Notes under the pieces: model-generated
Database searches by the model: none
What the model saw: the letters and a program-made list of their open reading frames with translations, nothing else
What the model was told of the DNA's origin: nothing
Program-made: the position numbers and the translations under genes
Shown: piece after piece, positions 1 to 12,165 of the stretch
Layout of the letters: each line of letters opens with the position of its first letter
How positions within the stretch are numbered: the stretch's first letter is position 1
Assembly (NCBI RefSeq): GCF_008831285.2
Contig: NW_022204507.1
Coordinates: forward strand, 124,001 to 188,000
Length of the DNA: 64,000 nt
Source: Nymphaea colorata
Taxonomy: Eukaryota; Streptophyta; Magnoliopsida; Nymphaeales; Nymphaeaceae
Reading direction: 5' to 3'

Positions 1-487
1 CATCGTTCTCAAAACATGACGATATAAGGGGCTTTTTCCAATGTGAGTGGTCGATCACAGGCTTCTCTTCCACTCTTCCTTTCTCAAGGTTTCTGCATGA
101 TTGTTTCCAATTTCCTTCTCAATGTTCCTGCAATTCATGACTAGTCCCGCAAGAAAAACACGATCTTCATTGGTGCCAAACATCACCAGTTAAAAAAAAA
201 ACATCAGTCACATTCTATATGTCAAAGAAGGGCATGCCAGTGATGTTTGCACACGTGAGTGAGGATGAAAATGACTCTTGCAAAAGAATGAGACAAAAAG
301 AGCATCATTTAGGATAGAATTCATACATAGTCTAGTATTTGAGATCTTCAAGATTTGAAATCCAAGGACTTTCCCACCCTCTTCACTCTGATCTTAAATC
401 CAATCTTTTGTCACTGCAAAAAATTAAGATAAGGATGTTTTTACCACATCAGCAAAAGCATGCCACATAAGGTCTACATCAGATAAT
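1..487. other. Intergenic, weakly repeated with 20.7 kb
   Basis: No gene is visible here. About 61-200 resembles 20693-20830: both start GTGGTCGATCACA, then share a 'tcaaggttt' block, 'gcaattcatgacta' and 'caagaaaaacac'. The match is interrupted by many small indels, so it is an old duplication. It suggests that the flanks of the 1-20.8 kb mosaic are themselves related. Confidence 0.5.
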
Positions 488-3455
488 TCATAGATTTTTA
501 ATCAGAGGCTATCAAACATCCCCACAATAAAGCTTGATTGATAGTGTCTGTAATACTTTGAGAAACTAAGGCTAACTCCCTGGAGTTTCACTGACATTTG
601 CTCATGGAAAACATATCCACTGAGAGTTCCCTTCTTGTCGCTAAAGAATATGGGTCACGTATTTCCTCGTTCGGCATGCTGATTTTGATTTGGTCAGATT
701 TCTAAGTATGCTTCTGGCTATTCAACAGTGGGCTAGGTTTTCAGAATTGGCAAGAGTGGGTTATTGACTAACCATTCGTTTTCTAGATTATTGACTTTGA
801 GTTGAAGTTCAAGTGGGTGCATAATATCACAAAATTGAGATGAAACACAAACTTCATGTTGGTTGCATTTTCTACCAAGTTACCATTTCAAGGCATTGCT
901 AACTCTAGCAAAGACCTGTCTACTGCAGAGGATCAATGGAAGGTTTCAAGAGTCTGCTAATCCATATCAAGACTCTACTTCCTCAATGCAGGGAGACATA
1001 CCTCGAGTCTAGGCCCGTTCTAATGCCTAGTTTTTAGGCCCTCCTCTACATGATGATTTTTAATTTCATAAGGTGACGTTTAATGGCACTGGGATTATCA
1101 AATTTTTTGAATTTTAATTCCAGAATATTAATTCTAGAACCCAGTGGAAGAGGAACCTTATTTCCTATTCCAAGTTCAAGTAGTGTTTGATGGAAGATGA
1201 CTTTAATGCTTATGTTTGATAGACACAAGCAAAAGAATTTGCGACAGTTGAAATATTTTAATAACCAATATTTCAAAAATTTCTAAAAGGCTATGAAGCA
1301 ATAATCATTAAACTTTTTTTATAGAAGAATCTGGCCGTTTTGAAAATCTTTGAGAATTTCAGGGGCCAACTTAAGATGTTTGATACATAATTAGCCAATC
1401 CAGTGATCTGACTCAGGAATCATTGGAGTCGGGTCGGGATCATTCATTTACTGGGCCACCGGTTAGGACCCAAGTGATACACTCCAAGACTCGCTCTTGG
1501 CAGAGAATCGGCAGACCCGGTGGTTCGTTAACTTGGTTGTGAATTGTCTGAGTCTGACATGATACGAGTCTTTATGATAAGGAATGAAACTACTGATAAA
1601 AAATGATTTTCATCTGGTTTTTTTTTTCTGAAACCAGTGTAGAAAATTGTTGCATAGTGAACAAAAAATTGTTGTAGCGCCCTGCATTATATTTCTGCCT
1701 TGTGTAGGGTCTTGATTCCATGATTTGCAAGTGATAGACGACGGGCTATGGGCTACGATGGCTCAGCACCATACTCAGCCATGTGTCTTTGTCTTTGTGT
1801 CTCTCTCTTTCTTGGGCTGTCCTTTTCTCTCTCGTAGATAGTCAGTTGGCCTCCCTCAGGCTGTGACAGACAGACTGTCAACTACAATGACGCTGGTAAC
1901 CCCCAAGAGGTTAGGGGGTGCTAGAAATCTCCCTCTCTCCCACTTTCCCACTTCTTTACAATGGATGCTGGATGGCTGGTTGCATGTCGATGTGAGTCTG
2001 ATTTTTGGTACCCAAGCTGACCGAGTCAACCCACTGACCCACTGACTTGGTCAACTATCGATTCAAGTCTGACCGATGTTTGTTAACTATGACTTTGTTG
2101 AAGTTTTTGTAGTGGAATGGTGCCTTCGATCCCTTCTATTTTTCCTGAGCAAGTTTGCCAATAGAGTGTCTAGGATGAGCGCATGAACGGTCGAAGCACC
2201 AAAAACACCAGGTAGCAGCGGCAATTGAAACAAGAGAACAAAGAGAGAGGGATCAAAACAAAAACAATATACGAGTTTGCTTCTATGAGGCACAAAAACA
2301 GGGTAATCTTCCGATTCAACCCTAATTTTGAGTATTGCTGGTTTTATATAACCAGCCTCATAGGTTTTCTCATACGCCCAGTGTGCTTCTTTACTTTGTT
2401 GCTAGACAGCCCCGCACACTCATCTTCTTATGCTCTCTCACACTCAATGATTCATGAATAGTTACTTTGTCTAAAAAGAAGTGCTAACATGCTGCTCCAC
2501 ATCTAGTTGTACAAATGGATGCTATTCTTTGATTAAAATAAGGACCCAAAGGACTTGTTCTTGTGGTGGTTTCCCTTTTTATAGCTTGTCTTGACTTTTT
2601 CTTGGTCAATTTTAATTTACTTAATTTATCAGTTAAACCCCATTTCATGTTCAAATATGGAAAATCTTGTAAAAGGAAAAGTTTGGACTGTCAAGTCATT
2701 ATTTCCAAACAATGGATGATCAAATGCAATATCTAGAGAATGAAAATGGCATAAGTGGATACCCTCAAATCCATTTATCTTCTATTTTTAACTGGTTCTA
2801 TTTATAATGTAAATTACATAGAACAACTAATAGTTTAGGGGTGGAGCCAGGAGAGACTATGTGAAGTTTTCAATGTTTATCATGGTTTAACATGCTTGAG
2901 GTGGATCGCCAACTTTGCCAACCATTGTCGAAAATGCTTGGAAAGATACTAAAAAAGACGTTTGAGGCTGTGTTTGCATCAACTATGAACAATTTTGTTC
3001 CACAATGTTCCCAATTTTGGGAACATTGAAGAACATATTTGGGAACTTTGTGCAATGGAATTGTTCAAAGTTGATGCAAACATGGTCTCACATGTCATCT
3101 CAAGTATCTTTCCATGCATTTCTTGGTCAGTTGAATGGCAGGAGTAGCTGGGTGTGTGCTTTTCGCTTTGAAGTACATTGGATTGGAGAGCATCTGCAAT
3201 ATCAGTGAAGGATATACTGATTGTTCTTTGTTGGAACTTTGTGGTTCTACCCAAGATCTCAACACAAAGCATCAACATGCTACATTGAACCAGCAACAAA
3301 CAACATAACGACACATCAGCACAGAGATAGAGAGAGATATAAAATAGGAAAAGAAATGGTATGGTTGAAGGATTTTACAAGTTTGCTTCAAGGAGCCACC
3401 TTAACCAATACATAGGCTACCTTAGCATAAAGTGAATGTTGGGCGTTATATCTGG
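488..3455 (+). repeat. Segmental duplication 1, copy 1
   Basis: This segment is repeated in direct orientation at 8160-10655. Shared landmarks include 'gaggctatcaaacatcccc' (about 508 and 8172), the 'cctcctctacatgatgattt' block (1040 and 8214), and 'cataaagtgaatgttgggcg' near 3430 and 10625. This copy holds about 500 bases (about 538-1035) and a 3147-3393 stretch that copy 2 lacks. It lacks about 300 bases that copy 2 has near 9540-9850. No protein-coding gene is recognisable; short ORFs in it are not conserved between the copies. It is probably a duplicated block of old transposon sequence. Confidence 0.8.
2930..3122. mobile_element. Fold-back MITE-like palindrome, copy 1
   Basis: A long imperfect inverted repeat. 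The left core arm (about 2971-3014, beginning TGTTTGCATCAACT) pairs with the right core arm (about 3039-3082, ending AGTTGATGCAAACA). An outer arm pairs 2930-2950 with 3102-3122, the right side beginning AGTATCTTTCC. The loop carries 'cccaattttggg'. There is no coding capacity. The structure fits a fold-back type MITE; the family is not identified and no target duplication was established. A second copy sits in the duplicated block at 10370-10562, so it was present before the segmental duplication. Confidence 0.6.
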
Positions 3456-4746
3456 CTTCCATGGGTAATCAAGTGGCATTGTTAGTTCATCTTCTCCATT
3501 GCTAAGAACCCCGTCTAGAGGAACCCTACATGATGTACGAAAAGCGGAAATTATTACAATTTTGAAGCAGGAGAGGTGCATTGGAAGAATTCAGAGTAAT
3601 GATGCTTACGCGCCACGAGGAAGATGAGAGAACGGGGGCGTCTGCGTCCTCCTGTTCTGGACTGAAACAGGGACGATGTCCTCCAACCTCTCTCTAAATC
3701 TTGGTCTGTTTGAATCTGAATCCAGAAGCTCGAAAACGTTAGGAAAATTGGGCGTATATACACATATCAGATGGTTAATCAAACTCCATTTGCATTAGCT
3801 AAATAGGGATTTAACTGCTCGTTTGGCTGCCGGGTCAGCCTAAAAACTAGGCCCTAACGTGGTGCAGTGGGTAGGTAAAAAAAAAATATGACTCTATTTT
3901 CAAAACATGGATTGGTTTTGGAATTTTCAAATTTCATTTCTTTTTTCTTTTTTCCGCTGAACTACCTATACTATAAACTTCTGCAATGATTGCAAAATGT
4001 TCGACTTCCAATGTATGTATGACCTATCTGTAATTAATTTGATAGATAAAAAATGAAATTAAACTGATTGATTTACAAAACCAATGATCCCAAGGTCTAG
4101 ATATCTAAGCTAATCTTTCTTCTTCCTGTTTATTTGGTTAAGGCCTTTTTCTTCCTTCCTTGGATGACAAGTGTTTTATTCGTAGAGAAATATGATCAGA
4201 TCTAAAAAATGGTCTATAAATATCCTGAAATTCTTTCATATTACTACAACAGCTAACATATTTTCTTATAGCTGTCCTTTCCAAGTCATGACACGGTTAT
4301 TTTGTTTATGGTAGTTGGCTTTCTACTTGTTTCTGATTTTTCCAAGGCCGAAAGCGGCCATGTATTTGTAGGACTAACCTAAATGTCCATTTGACAAAAG
4401 AAACAGCTTGTAATTGTTCTATGAATATGCCCTTAAAATTCTCTAGACTGACTCATGGAACATTCTAATAAATGTGTTTCATGAACCTGTTAATAGAATA
4501 GTTTACAAATTGTTTCATTGCCAAACAGCCCGATCCTATGAGTCACATATTTTTCATGTCTTGTTTTAGCTGATTTAGATACCAGAGAATCAAGTACCCC
4601 TTTCTTGCATGGCTTATTAAGGGGACTCTTAAATTGTTTATAGAGTAAAGGTAGAGGATACAAGTGAAATGACCCAAGCAGGCTGGGGTTGAACAGGAGA
4701 AGAGTAGAGGGTTGCTATCGAGTTTTCTTGAGTCCAGCCTAATGGG
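3456..4746. other. AT-rich intergenic stretch, no gene seen
   Basis: There are no ORFs with recognisable domains, no RNA gene and no clear repeat structure beyond short homopolymers. The longest ORFs are short and have no family resemblance that I can recognise. Confidence 0.5.
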
Positions 4747-4754
4747 GTCCGAAT

Positions 4755-4933
4755 CAGTGGCGGAGCCAGAATTTTTTAGCCGTGGGGCACTTGAATTGGT
4801 GACACGAATTTGGTGTGGGAACTGCATATAACTTTACAATTATAGCAATGTAATGTAGAGACTTTACAAAGCATTTTTTGATGAGCTGGTGTGAGCAGTA
4901 GCCCACCCTAGTCAACAAGTAACTCCACTACTG
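4755..4933. mobile_element. hAT-type MITE with 8-bp target duplication
   Basis: A 179-bp element. The left end reads CAGTGGCGGAGCCAG and the right end reads CTCCACTACTG, whose reverse complement is CAGTAGTGGAG, so the termini are imperfect inverted repeats. It is flanked by GTCCGAAT (4747-4754) and GTCTGAAT (4934-4941), an 8-bp target duplication with one mismatch. Eight-base duplications and CAGTGG-type ends are typical of plant hAT elements. It has no coding capacity. A related inner motif (GCTGGTGTGRGCAGT) recurs at 59543, so the window has at least two relatives. Confidence 0.65.
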
Positions 4934-5340
4934 GTCTGAATTGGTTGTACATTGGAGTTGATTTTGCAGTACGTACTTGGAGCTCGATCAGCTCAAAATT
5001 GGCAAGTAACTTAAAATCCTATATTTATTGTAAAATGGCTCAGAATTTCACTCTGATCAAATCTAGACTTAGGTTTATAACTATCTAAGATACCCAAATC
5101 CAGTTAATGGCTAGATCTTATTTTCTCTCACGCACCAGTTTAAACTAAGATAGAACCTTGTGCTTGACCTGTGGGAGTGAGGGGCTTGGTTGGTGACTGG
5201 TCTGGGCTATTTCAAGAAACTGATCCTTGGGCCCAATCAAAACCTGGGTGTTGCCCAAACCATTTACTTAATGAAGGTGGTCAGCGACGATGGGGGCTTT
5301 GTTACAGACTCAAGATGGTAGACTATGTAACTATGAAAAC

Positions 5341-5570
5341 TTTGTTGAGAACAGAGTAATGTTAAAGCAGTGGAAACAGCAGCGCCTCTTCAGGCACGTC
5401 TCAGCAGCAGATTCTCACATGGCATCTCGCTCAAGAAGATGGCATCTGAAACAGATAAAGAAGAAGAGGAAGAAGAGCGATATGTTTACGGGTTTTCATC
5501 TATGAGGCTCCGATTTAGGGCGATCAACATGTAACCCTAGATTAAAGAATAGCCGGGCAAATATAGTGTT
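5341..5570 (+). repeat. Inverted repeat arm 1 (pairs with 12166-12397)
   Basis: About 230 bases whose reverse complement occurs at 12166-12397. Shared landmarks are 'taatgttaaagcag', 'cagcagattctcacatggca', 'agaagatggcatctgaaaca' and 'gatcaacatgtaaccctag'. The similarity is roughly 90 percent by eye. Part of it (the 'tatgaggc...aaccctaatt' type motif) also resembles 2271-2391 and 9420-9540, which suggests that all come from one LTR or leader family. There is no coding gene. Confidence 0.75.
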
Positions 5571-5850
5571 GCCTCATAGGTTTTCCCTTAGCCCAGCGGG
5601 CAGTTACTGTTTGTGAGAGATTTATTGAATATTAATTTCAATCTTAATTGATGAAACACTTTTCCAATTCCATCTCGTAACTGAAAGTGGGCAGTGCACA
5701 GTGCACAGCCCTTTAAAAAAAGTCAAGTGTACCTTGGCCCACTTGTATTGTGCCCCTTGCCCACATTTGGGGGTACTTGGCATGCGCAAGAGCCTATGCA
5801 CAATGCGTTTGTGCAAAGGTCTGTCAATATAAGCAGATTTGCTCTCTTAC

Positions 5851-5954
5851 CAACACAATCCTGGTGTTGGGTGGGGCACCTCCTCCAGGATAGTCAATAA
5901 CTATTGAAGGATCTTGCCTGCGGATGTCATCCTTGGTATTGAGATTGACATCAA
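5851..5954 (-). CDS. Exon-like segment of putative small secreted peptide, copy 1
   Basis: On the minus strand a 104-base segment is bounded by an acceptor-like TTTTGCAG and a donor-like GTAAGAG. One frame reads VDVNLNTKDD, then DPSIVIDYPGGGAPP, then NTRIV. The same segment at 18472-18575 keeps almost all of these residues, including the DY and PGGGAPP core. The spacing DY-x4-A-x-P resembles plant sulfated-peptide (PSY-like) precursors; that is inference from pattern only. The ORF at 5951-6172 just upstream is in another frame, and no good donor joins them (the apparent intron would be about 31 bases). The fragment could therefore be exon 2 of a broken gene, or part of a different gene. Confidence 0.35.
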
Positions 5955-6172
5955 CTGCAAAACAGGACCGCAAAAGTATTGAACCCACCGGTAGCAATAG
6001 ATATTGAACAAGAAGAAGAAGAAGATGAAGGAGAATTCACAAGGTGAAATGGTGATGGCAAAGGTGATGCAGATATGGTAGCAGGTAGGTGGAGATCAGT
6101 GACACGGAATAGAGTGCGCAGAAAGATGATGATACCTATTAACTCCACCGCCTGCGCTTCGTTCTTATGCAT
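5951..6172 (-). CDS. Signal-peptide-like small ORF, copy 1
   Basis: A 73-residue ORF begins MHKNEAQAVELIGIIIFL. A hydrophobic stretch at about residues 10-32 is followed by small and Ser/Pro-rich residues (ASPLPSPFHLVNSPSSSSSS), as in a secreted precursor. It is paired with the related ORF at 18522-18794, where the start codon, the hydrophobic stretch and the Ser run are kept. It ends just inside the acceptor-like TTTTGCAG that opens the exon-like 5851-5954. I do not recognise the family. Frame disagreement with that exon suggests either an unannotated intron structure or decay. Confidence 0.35.
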   Translation of the reverse strand: MHKNEAQAVELIGIIIFLRTLFRVTDLHLPATISASPLPSPFHLVNSPSSSSSSCSISIATGGFNTFAVLFCS

Positions 6173-6810
6173 GGTTGGCGGTGAACAAGTTATGATCCCT
6201 ATTCAATATTTGCCTTAGTTGGGTCTTTTACCTGAAAAACAAAAAATTATTATGATTTGTGTAGTCATTTTCTTTCTATGCCATGGTTCGCTAGTTATTT
6301 AACGTAACTTCTTGTTTTCTCATCACATGTCAACCAATCCATATCATATCTCAAAATCTTTCTACTTACATATCGGCACTAGCGCTCAGTTTATTTTACC
6401 CACAAGTTCAAGTGATCTAACGTTTTGATATTGCAGTATGTTTCGAGGCCCATATCCACACGATAGAGATCTTGCTATGCCAAATAGAATAATAATCTCT
6501 GCCTTGGCTGTGTTTTATATTGGAAAACTAATTAAGCACCTGTTCTGCGTTTGTTGCTCCCAGGTGGAATGAACAATATCAACAACTAAGAATCCAGAGA
6601 TTATGATTTTAATCAGAGTTAATCATTTGACTGGGAATGTCATGAATATGAAGTGAATATGAAGCTAAGTAGTATATTTTTGAAGCGATAGTCGGAATCA
6701 ATTTGGATCATTCCACATTCCCGCAAAAGTAAAGGATTTTGGAAAAATCCATAATCGCAGGCAGGTTCAGAGGTTGGAAACCTTGTTTCTCTTGCAACGG
6801 GTAATATGAC

Positions 6811-8159
6811 ATTTGAACACTTTTGGGAGCAGAAATGCCGTTAAGGAAAAAAAGAAATGAAGTTTTCAATACATTAGGTCCATTGTATTTCATTTCTATC
6901 GTAATGGTACCTGCAGTTCTCCTTGTTCGGTCTCTTAGAGAGAGCAATAACCGAGTCTTATTTCAACTCAATAATTGCTGGGAAACATGTGAGCAACAAG
7001 CAGATCAAAATCTTGTAGGTAGTCCTATTGTTTGCTACAGGAATGACCTGCCTGCACGTCCTCTTCTTGTGTTTCTGTGAATGACACAACATACAACACA
7101 AGAACAACACATACACTAATCCAGCACTTGTTTCTACAAGTGGTCACAAGGCATGACACAAGGCAGCAAAGATTAAGCACACGACAAAAAATCTTTGAGC
7201 ACACTTGAAAGCCTTTCTCACACACTTTTGGCTGACCCATAGGGCCATGTATATATAGATGACAAAATAAACTGAAAAATAAATGACATGACTCTTGGTG
7301 ATTCCACTATAGCCATAATTGACAGGACTCTTGGTGATTCCACTATGGTTATAATTGACATATGCATTAAAAACAAAAAACTGAAAAAATAGGCAAGGTG
7401 AAGGGTCACTTGTCATACGATGGAATTATTGGGGAACCCAAAAGTTGAACCCTTGACCTTCTTCATAAAAACAGCTGCACACATTTTTAATTTTTTGCAT
7501 TAACTTTCATCACATATTCCCCATTGTGCATAGGAGTGCATGTGTTCTATTAATTTGCTTTTGCTTTAGAAAGTGTTCTTGAGCACCCGATAATGTGGAT
7601 CACTTGTGAGCACTCTAATTTTCAAATTTTTCATGTTTAAAAATTGGGTTTCCAGTGGAAATTAGCTATTGGAGAATCTGTAACCTTCTGGCTTGAAAGT
7701 GAGATTATATTTGGCCGCCAATTGCTTTCACTGGCTATAAGATCTTGGGAAATCCTGGACACTTGTCAGTTTGCCAAGTCATTTTTTGACGCATATTTCT
7801 TTCAATTGCATAAATATGCGATTGAGATATCAGAGATTGGTTTTGGTTCATTTTTTTAGCACCACATTGTACTCCAAGCCTATTGTGAAATTCTGATGTT
7901 CACCCTCAATCATATGGTGTCTGAAATGAGCCAATATCAAATAAGTCACACTTTAGAGGATGTGGCATAGGCAGACGAGCCATAAGATCTAGGCAGGTGG
8001 ATAAAGGTTCCAAATCCCAGCCCATCCTGGAGACTGGGGAAGGACCAACATGATTTTATGGACTTGAGAAAGTGGGATGTAAATGGTTAGGGATATGCCT
8101 TTAAGTATAGTTGGTAAACTCGTGAATCAGATTCAAATAACTTGAAGATTGGTTTTCAA
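6811..8159. other. Non-coding stretch with a short tandem repeat
   Basis: No gene is recognised. At 7288-7359 a 36-base unit containing GACTCTTGGTGATTCCACTA is present twice in tandem. The flanking 7020-7260 (many 'cacaa', 'acacaag' blocks and a 'tatatatag' near 7250) has the look of an LTR or leader fragment on the minus strand, but I found no termini or coding part. Confidence 0.4.
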
Positions 8160-10655
8160 GATTTTTAATCGGAGGCTATCAAACATCCCCACAATAAATC
8201 TAGATTGATATGCCCTCCTCTACATGATGATTTTTAATTTCATAAGGTGGCGTTTGATGGCTCTGGGATTATCAATATTTTAGAATTTTAATTTCAGAAT
8301 ATTAATTCTAGAACCCAGTGGAAGAGGAACCTTATTTCCTATTCCATGTTCAAGTAGTGTTTGATGGAAGATGACTTTAATGCTTATGTTTGATATGCAC
8401 AAGCAAAAGAATTTGCGACAGTTGAAATATTCTATTAACCAATATTTCTAAAATGTCTAAAAGGCTATGAAGCAATAATCATTATACTTTTTTTATAGAA
8501 GAATCTGGTCGTTTTGAAAATCTTTGAGAATTTCAGAGGCCAACTTAAGATGTTTGATACATAATTGGCAAATCCAGTGATCTGACTTGGGAATCATTCG
8601 AGTCGGGTCGGGATCATTCATTTACTGGGCCACAGGTTAGGACCCAAGTGATACACACCAAGACTCGCTCTTGGCAGAGAATCGGCAGACCCGGTGGTTC
8701 GTTAACTTGGTTGTGAATTGTCTGAGTCTCACATGATATGAGTCTTTGTGATACAGAAATTACTGAAACTACTGATAAAAAATGATTTTCACCTGGTTTT
8801 TTTTTTCTGAAACCAGTATAGAAAATTGCTGCATAGTGAACAAAAAATTGTTGTAGCCACCTGCATTATATTAATGCCTTGTGTACGGGCTTGATTTCAC
8901 GATTTGCAAGTGATAGACAATGGGATATGGGAAACTACTGTTCAGCCTGTGTCTCTCCCTTTCTTGGGCTGTCCCTCTCTCTCTTGTAGATGGTCAGTTA
9001 GCCTCCATCAGGCTGTGACTGATAGACTGTCAACTACAATGATGCTGGCAACCCCCAAGAAGTTAGGGGTTGCTAGAAATCTCCCTCTCTCCCACTTCCC
9101 CCCTTTTTGACAATGGATGCTGGACGGCTGGTTGCATGTCGATGTGAGTCTGATTTTTGGTACCCAAGCTGACCGAGTCAACCCACTGACCCACTGACTT
9201 GGTTAACTATCGATTCAAGTCTGACCCAAGTTTGGTAACTATGACTTTGTTGGTGTTTTTGTAGTGGAATGGTGCCTTCGATCCCTTCTATTTTTCCTGA
9301 GCAAGTTTGCCAATAGAGTCTCCAAGATGAGTGCATGAACGGTAGAAGCACCAAAAACAGCAGGTTGCAGCAGCAATTGAAACAAGAGAACAAAAAGAGA
9401 GAGATCAAAACAAAAAGAATATACGAGTTTGCTTCTATGAGGCACAAAAACAGGGTAATCTTCCGATTCAACCCTAATTTTGAGCTTTGCTGGGCATATA
9501 TAACCAGCCTCATAGGTTTTCCCATACACGCAGTGTGCTGTCATGCTTATGAGAGATTTGAGGAACAGATAATGTAAAACCGAAATTTGTTTAGGATGAA
9601 AATCCTCAGTTTGAAAACCTTTTTGGAAAGTTTATCTTGTAACTGTGATATCGCTCACGGCCATTGTCCAACAGACTTGTTAAAATATTTACATCTTTAA
9701 AAATTTGAAAGAAGAGTACATCTAATGCAATGCAAACAAAATAGAAATTCAAGAAGGACAAGGCAACTATTCTTCTATCAATCAATCATACATGCACCTA
9801 AAACTAGTGAGTGCAACTGATCCTTTGTCTCTTTCATCCACATTAACATTCTTTACTTTGTTGCTATACAGTCTCGCACACTCATCAACTTCTTATGCTC
9901 TCGCACACTCATCAACTCATCAACTTCACATGCTGCTCCACAGCTAGTTGTACAAATGGATGCTATTCTTTGATTAAAATAAGGACACAAAGCATTTGTT
10001 CTTGTGGTGGTTTCCCTTTTTATAGCCTGTGCTGACTTTTGCATGGTCAATTTTAATTTACTTAATTTATCAGTTAAACCCCATTTCATGATCAAATATG
10101 GAAAATCTTGTAAAATGAAAAGTTTGGACTGTCAAGTCATTATTTCCAAACAATGGATGATCAAATGCAATATCCAGAGAATGAAAACGGCATAAGTGGA
10201 TACCCTCGAATCCATTTATCATATATTTTTAACTAGTTCTATTTATAATGTAAATTACATAGAACAACTAATAGTTTAGGGGTGGAGCCAGGAGAGACTA
10301 TGTGAAGTTTTCAACGTTTATTGTGGTTTAACATTCTCAAGGTGGATCGCCGAGTTTTCCAACCATGCTCGAAAATGCATGGAAAGATATTAAAAAAGAC
10401 GTTTGAGGCTGTGTTTGCATCAACTATGAACAATTTTGTTCCACAATGTTCCCAATTTTGGGAACACTGAAGAACATATTTGGGAACATTGTGGAATGGA
10501 ATTGTTCAAAGTTGATGCAAACATGGTCTCACATGTCATCTCAAGTATTTGCCACGCATTTCTTGGTCAGTTGAATGGCAAGAGTAGTTGGGGCCACCTG
10601 AGCCAATACATAGGCTAGCTTATCATAAAGTGAATGTTGGGCGTTATATCTGCCT
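8160..10655 (+). repeat. Segmental duplication 1, copy 2
   Basis: Direct copy of 488-3455. Relative to that copy it lacks about 500 bases near its start and the 3147-3393 stretch. It has about 300 extra bases at about 9540-9850, between 'cacgcagtgtgct' and 'ttctttactttgttgct'. No gene is visible. The 7.2-kb offset between copies holds the hAT MITE, the inverted-repeat arm and duplication 2, so this is not a simple tandem array. Confidence 0.8.
10370..10562. mobile_element. Fold-back MITE-like palindrome, copy 2
   Basis: The counterpart of 2930-3122. The arms begin GTGTTTGCATCAACTATGAA and end CAAAGTTGATGCAAACATGG around a 'cccaattttggg' loop. The arms are better preserved than in copy 1: 'gggaacattgtggaatggaa' here against 'gggaactttgtgcaatggaa' there. 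No coding capacity. Confidence 0.6.
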
Positions 10656-12165
10656 CCCTTGAATTCCTTGTATGCCCAACTAGGCAGTCATAAGGCTAAT
10701 ACGTAATAATCTTTTCAGATGTTGTAACTTGTAAGAGGTTGTAACCAACCTCATAGTGTATGAGATCATGAGTATGGTACATGGCCCAACCCAGCATCTC
10801 TCGTTTGGTCATAAGATTGCAACCTGGATTCTCTTTTGCTTTCTAGTTTTGCACCCAATAACAAATGCATCAAACAATAGTCTAACTAAAGGGTACATTC
10901 TCTTTTGGTTGTCCTTCAACAAGACAGCCATTCTTATGCAAAATAACTCCTTTAGCAGGCAGAGTTCCAAATATGTAATCATATAACAGCAATATTCAAG
11001 TAGGCTCCCGCTTTCCAAACATTCACAAAATTATATAATTAGATTGGCAACATATCCAATGGTTATTATGACTTTAAAACATTGATCTCAAAGACTGTTT
11101 TAAATTGTATGGGGATTTTCACTTTATGTTATCTTTATTAATATGCCATTGTATAAAAGATTTAACTCACATATGAAGACAATTGTCGTATATAACAGCT
11201 AATATCCATGTTATCACGTGCGAATTTATCACTTATTGGCATCCGGTTAGATTTACCATTTATTTTGTCAAGGTCAACATGTAGATCCACTAACAAATGC
11301 ATACAATAACAATTCAAACATAACCAAGGAAATCTACACATTTGTAACTTATTATCATATGAAAAATAGAGGAATCAAACTTAGTTGGTTATTTTCCTAA
11401 CTAATCCAAAAATTGATCCATAAGATGATTATTGGATTCACTAATAAACTTTAGTTGGTTCATTACTAAACTAATCTACAGTCGGTTCATTATCAGATTG
11501 TTTATCCAAAGTATCCAATAGATCAAACTTGATAATCAATAGAACAAAAATATTTGCATTCTTCAGACAATTTCTACTCATGCATAAAAACATCATGGAC
11601 CCTTTTTTCGATCGTTAGGTACCGACTACATTTGCATGTACAAACATATTACTCAATTTCTAGATCTACATTTTGACATGTAGTATATATCTCCAAAGAT
11701 ATCGATATGGATCTAAATTAGTGTGGATATCATTATATTCAAGAGTGTTAACCTACACTTCATGGTAGATAGTGAAGTCAAATTCGATCTCAAAGAGGAC
11801 CTTATTTAGTAGCGTATTAGCATAATTGGTTGCACAAGTAAACAAACATTGTAATATGTTTGGATCTAATAGAAACAAGATATGGTTGTTTAACAATATA
11901 TAAGTATACATATTCAAATATGAATCTAAGCAATATATAAGGTGCATTTAAAGAAATAAATAGATCCAATCACTAATGCTATATGAAAACAAAGATTCAG
12001 ATGAATATAAGGATTCAGATTATAGTAGCATGGATCCAAACATAACAATATCCCCGATATCACTAATATAAATTTAAAATATAAAAGATCGAAATTGAAA
12101 TATTGTACAATATGATTCAACAACCATACTTGGGGTCCAAATATGAGCCCAATTCTTAAGCAAAG
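10656..12165. other. AT-rich intergenic stretch, no gene seen
   Basis: Very AT-rich sequence with no domain-bearing ORF. I see no LTR, TIR or RNA gene here. Confidence 0.45.

Larger units (their letters stand above)
5695..6800. repeat. Segmental duplication 2, copy 1
   Basis: This direct repeat matches 18314-20525. It begins with the 'cacagccctttaaaaaaagt' block and ends with 'ggaaaccttgtttctcttgc' (about 6777-6796). It is continuous here, whereas the second copy is interrupted by about 1.1 kb near 18832-19955. It carries the minus-strand small gene fragment described at 5851-6172 and about 570 bases upstream of its start. Confidence 0.8.

Noticed and set aside
2836-2855. 'ggggtggagccaggag' as another hAT end (also near 10280)
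   Set aside because: It lacks the CAGTGGCG start, an opposite end and a target duplication.
2979-3314. 111-residue minus-strand ORF
   Set aside because: It lies across the fold-back element and is not kept in the second copy.
9178-9544. 101- and 115-residue minus-strand ORFs
   Set aside because: The related frame at 2087-2293 is shorter and the overlap of two frames suggests chance openness in a repeat.
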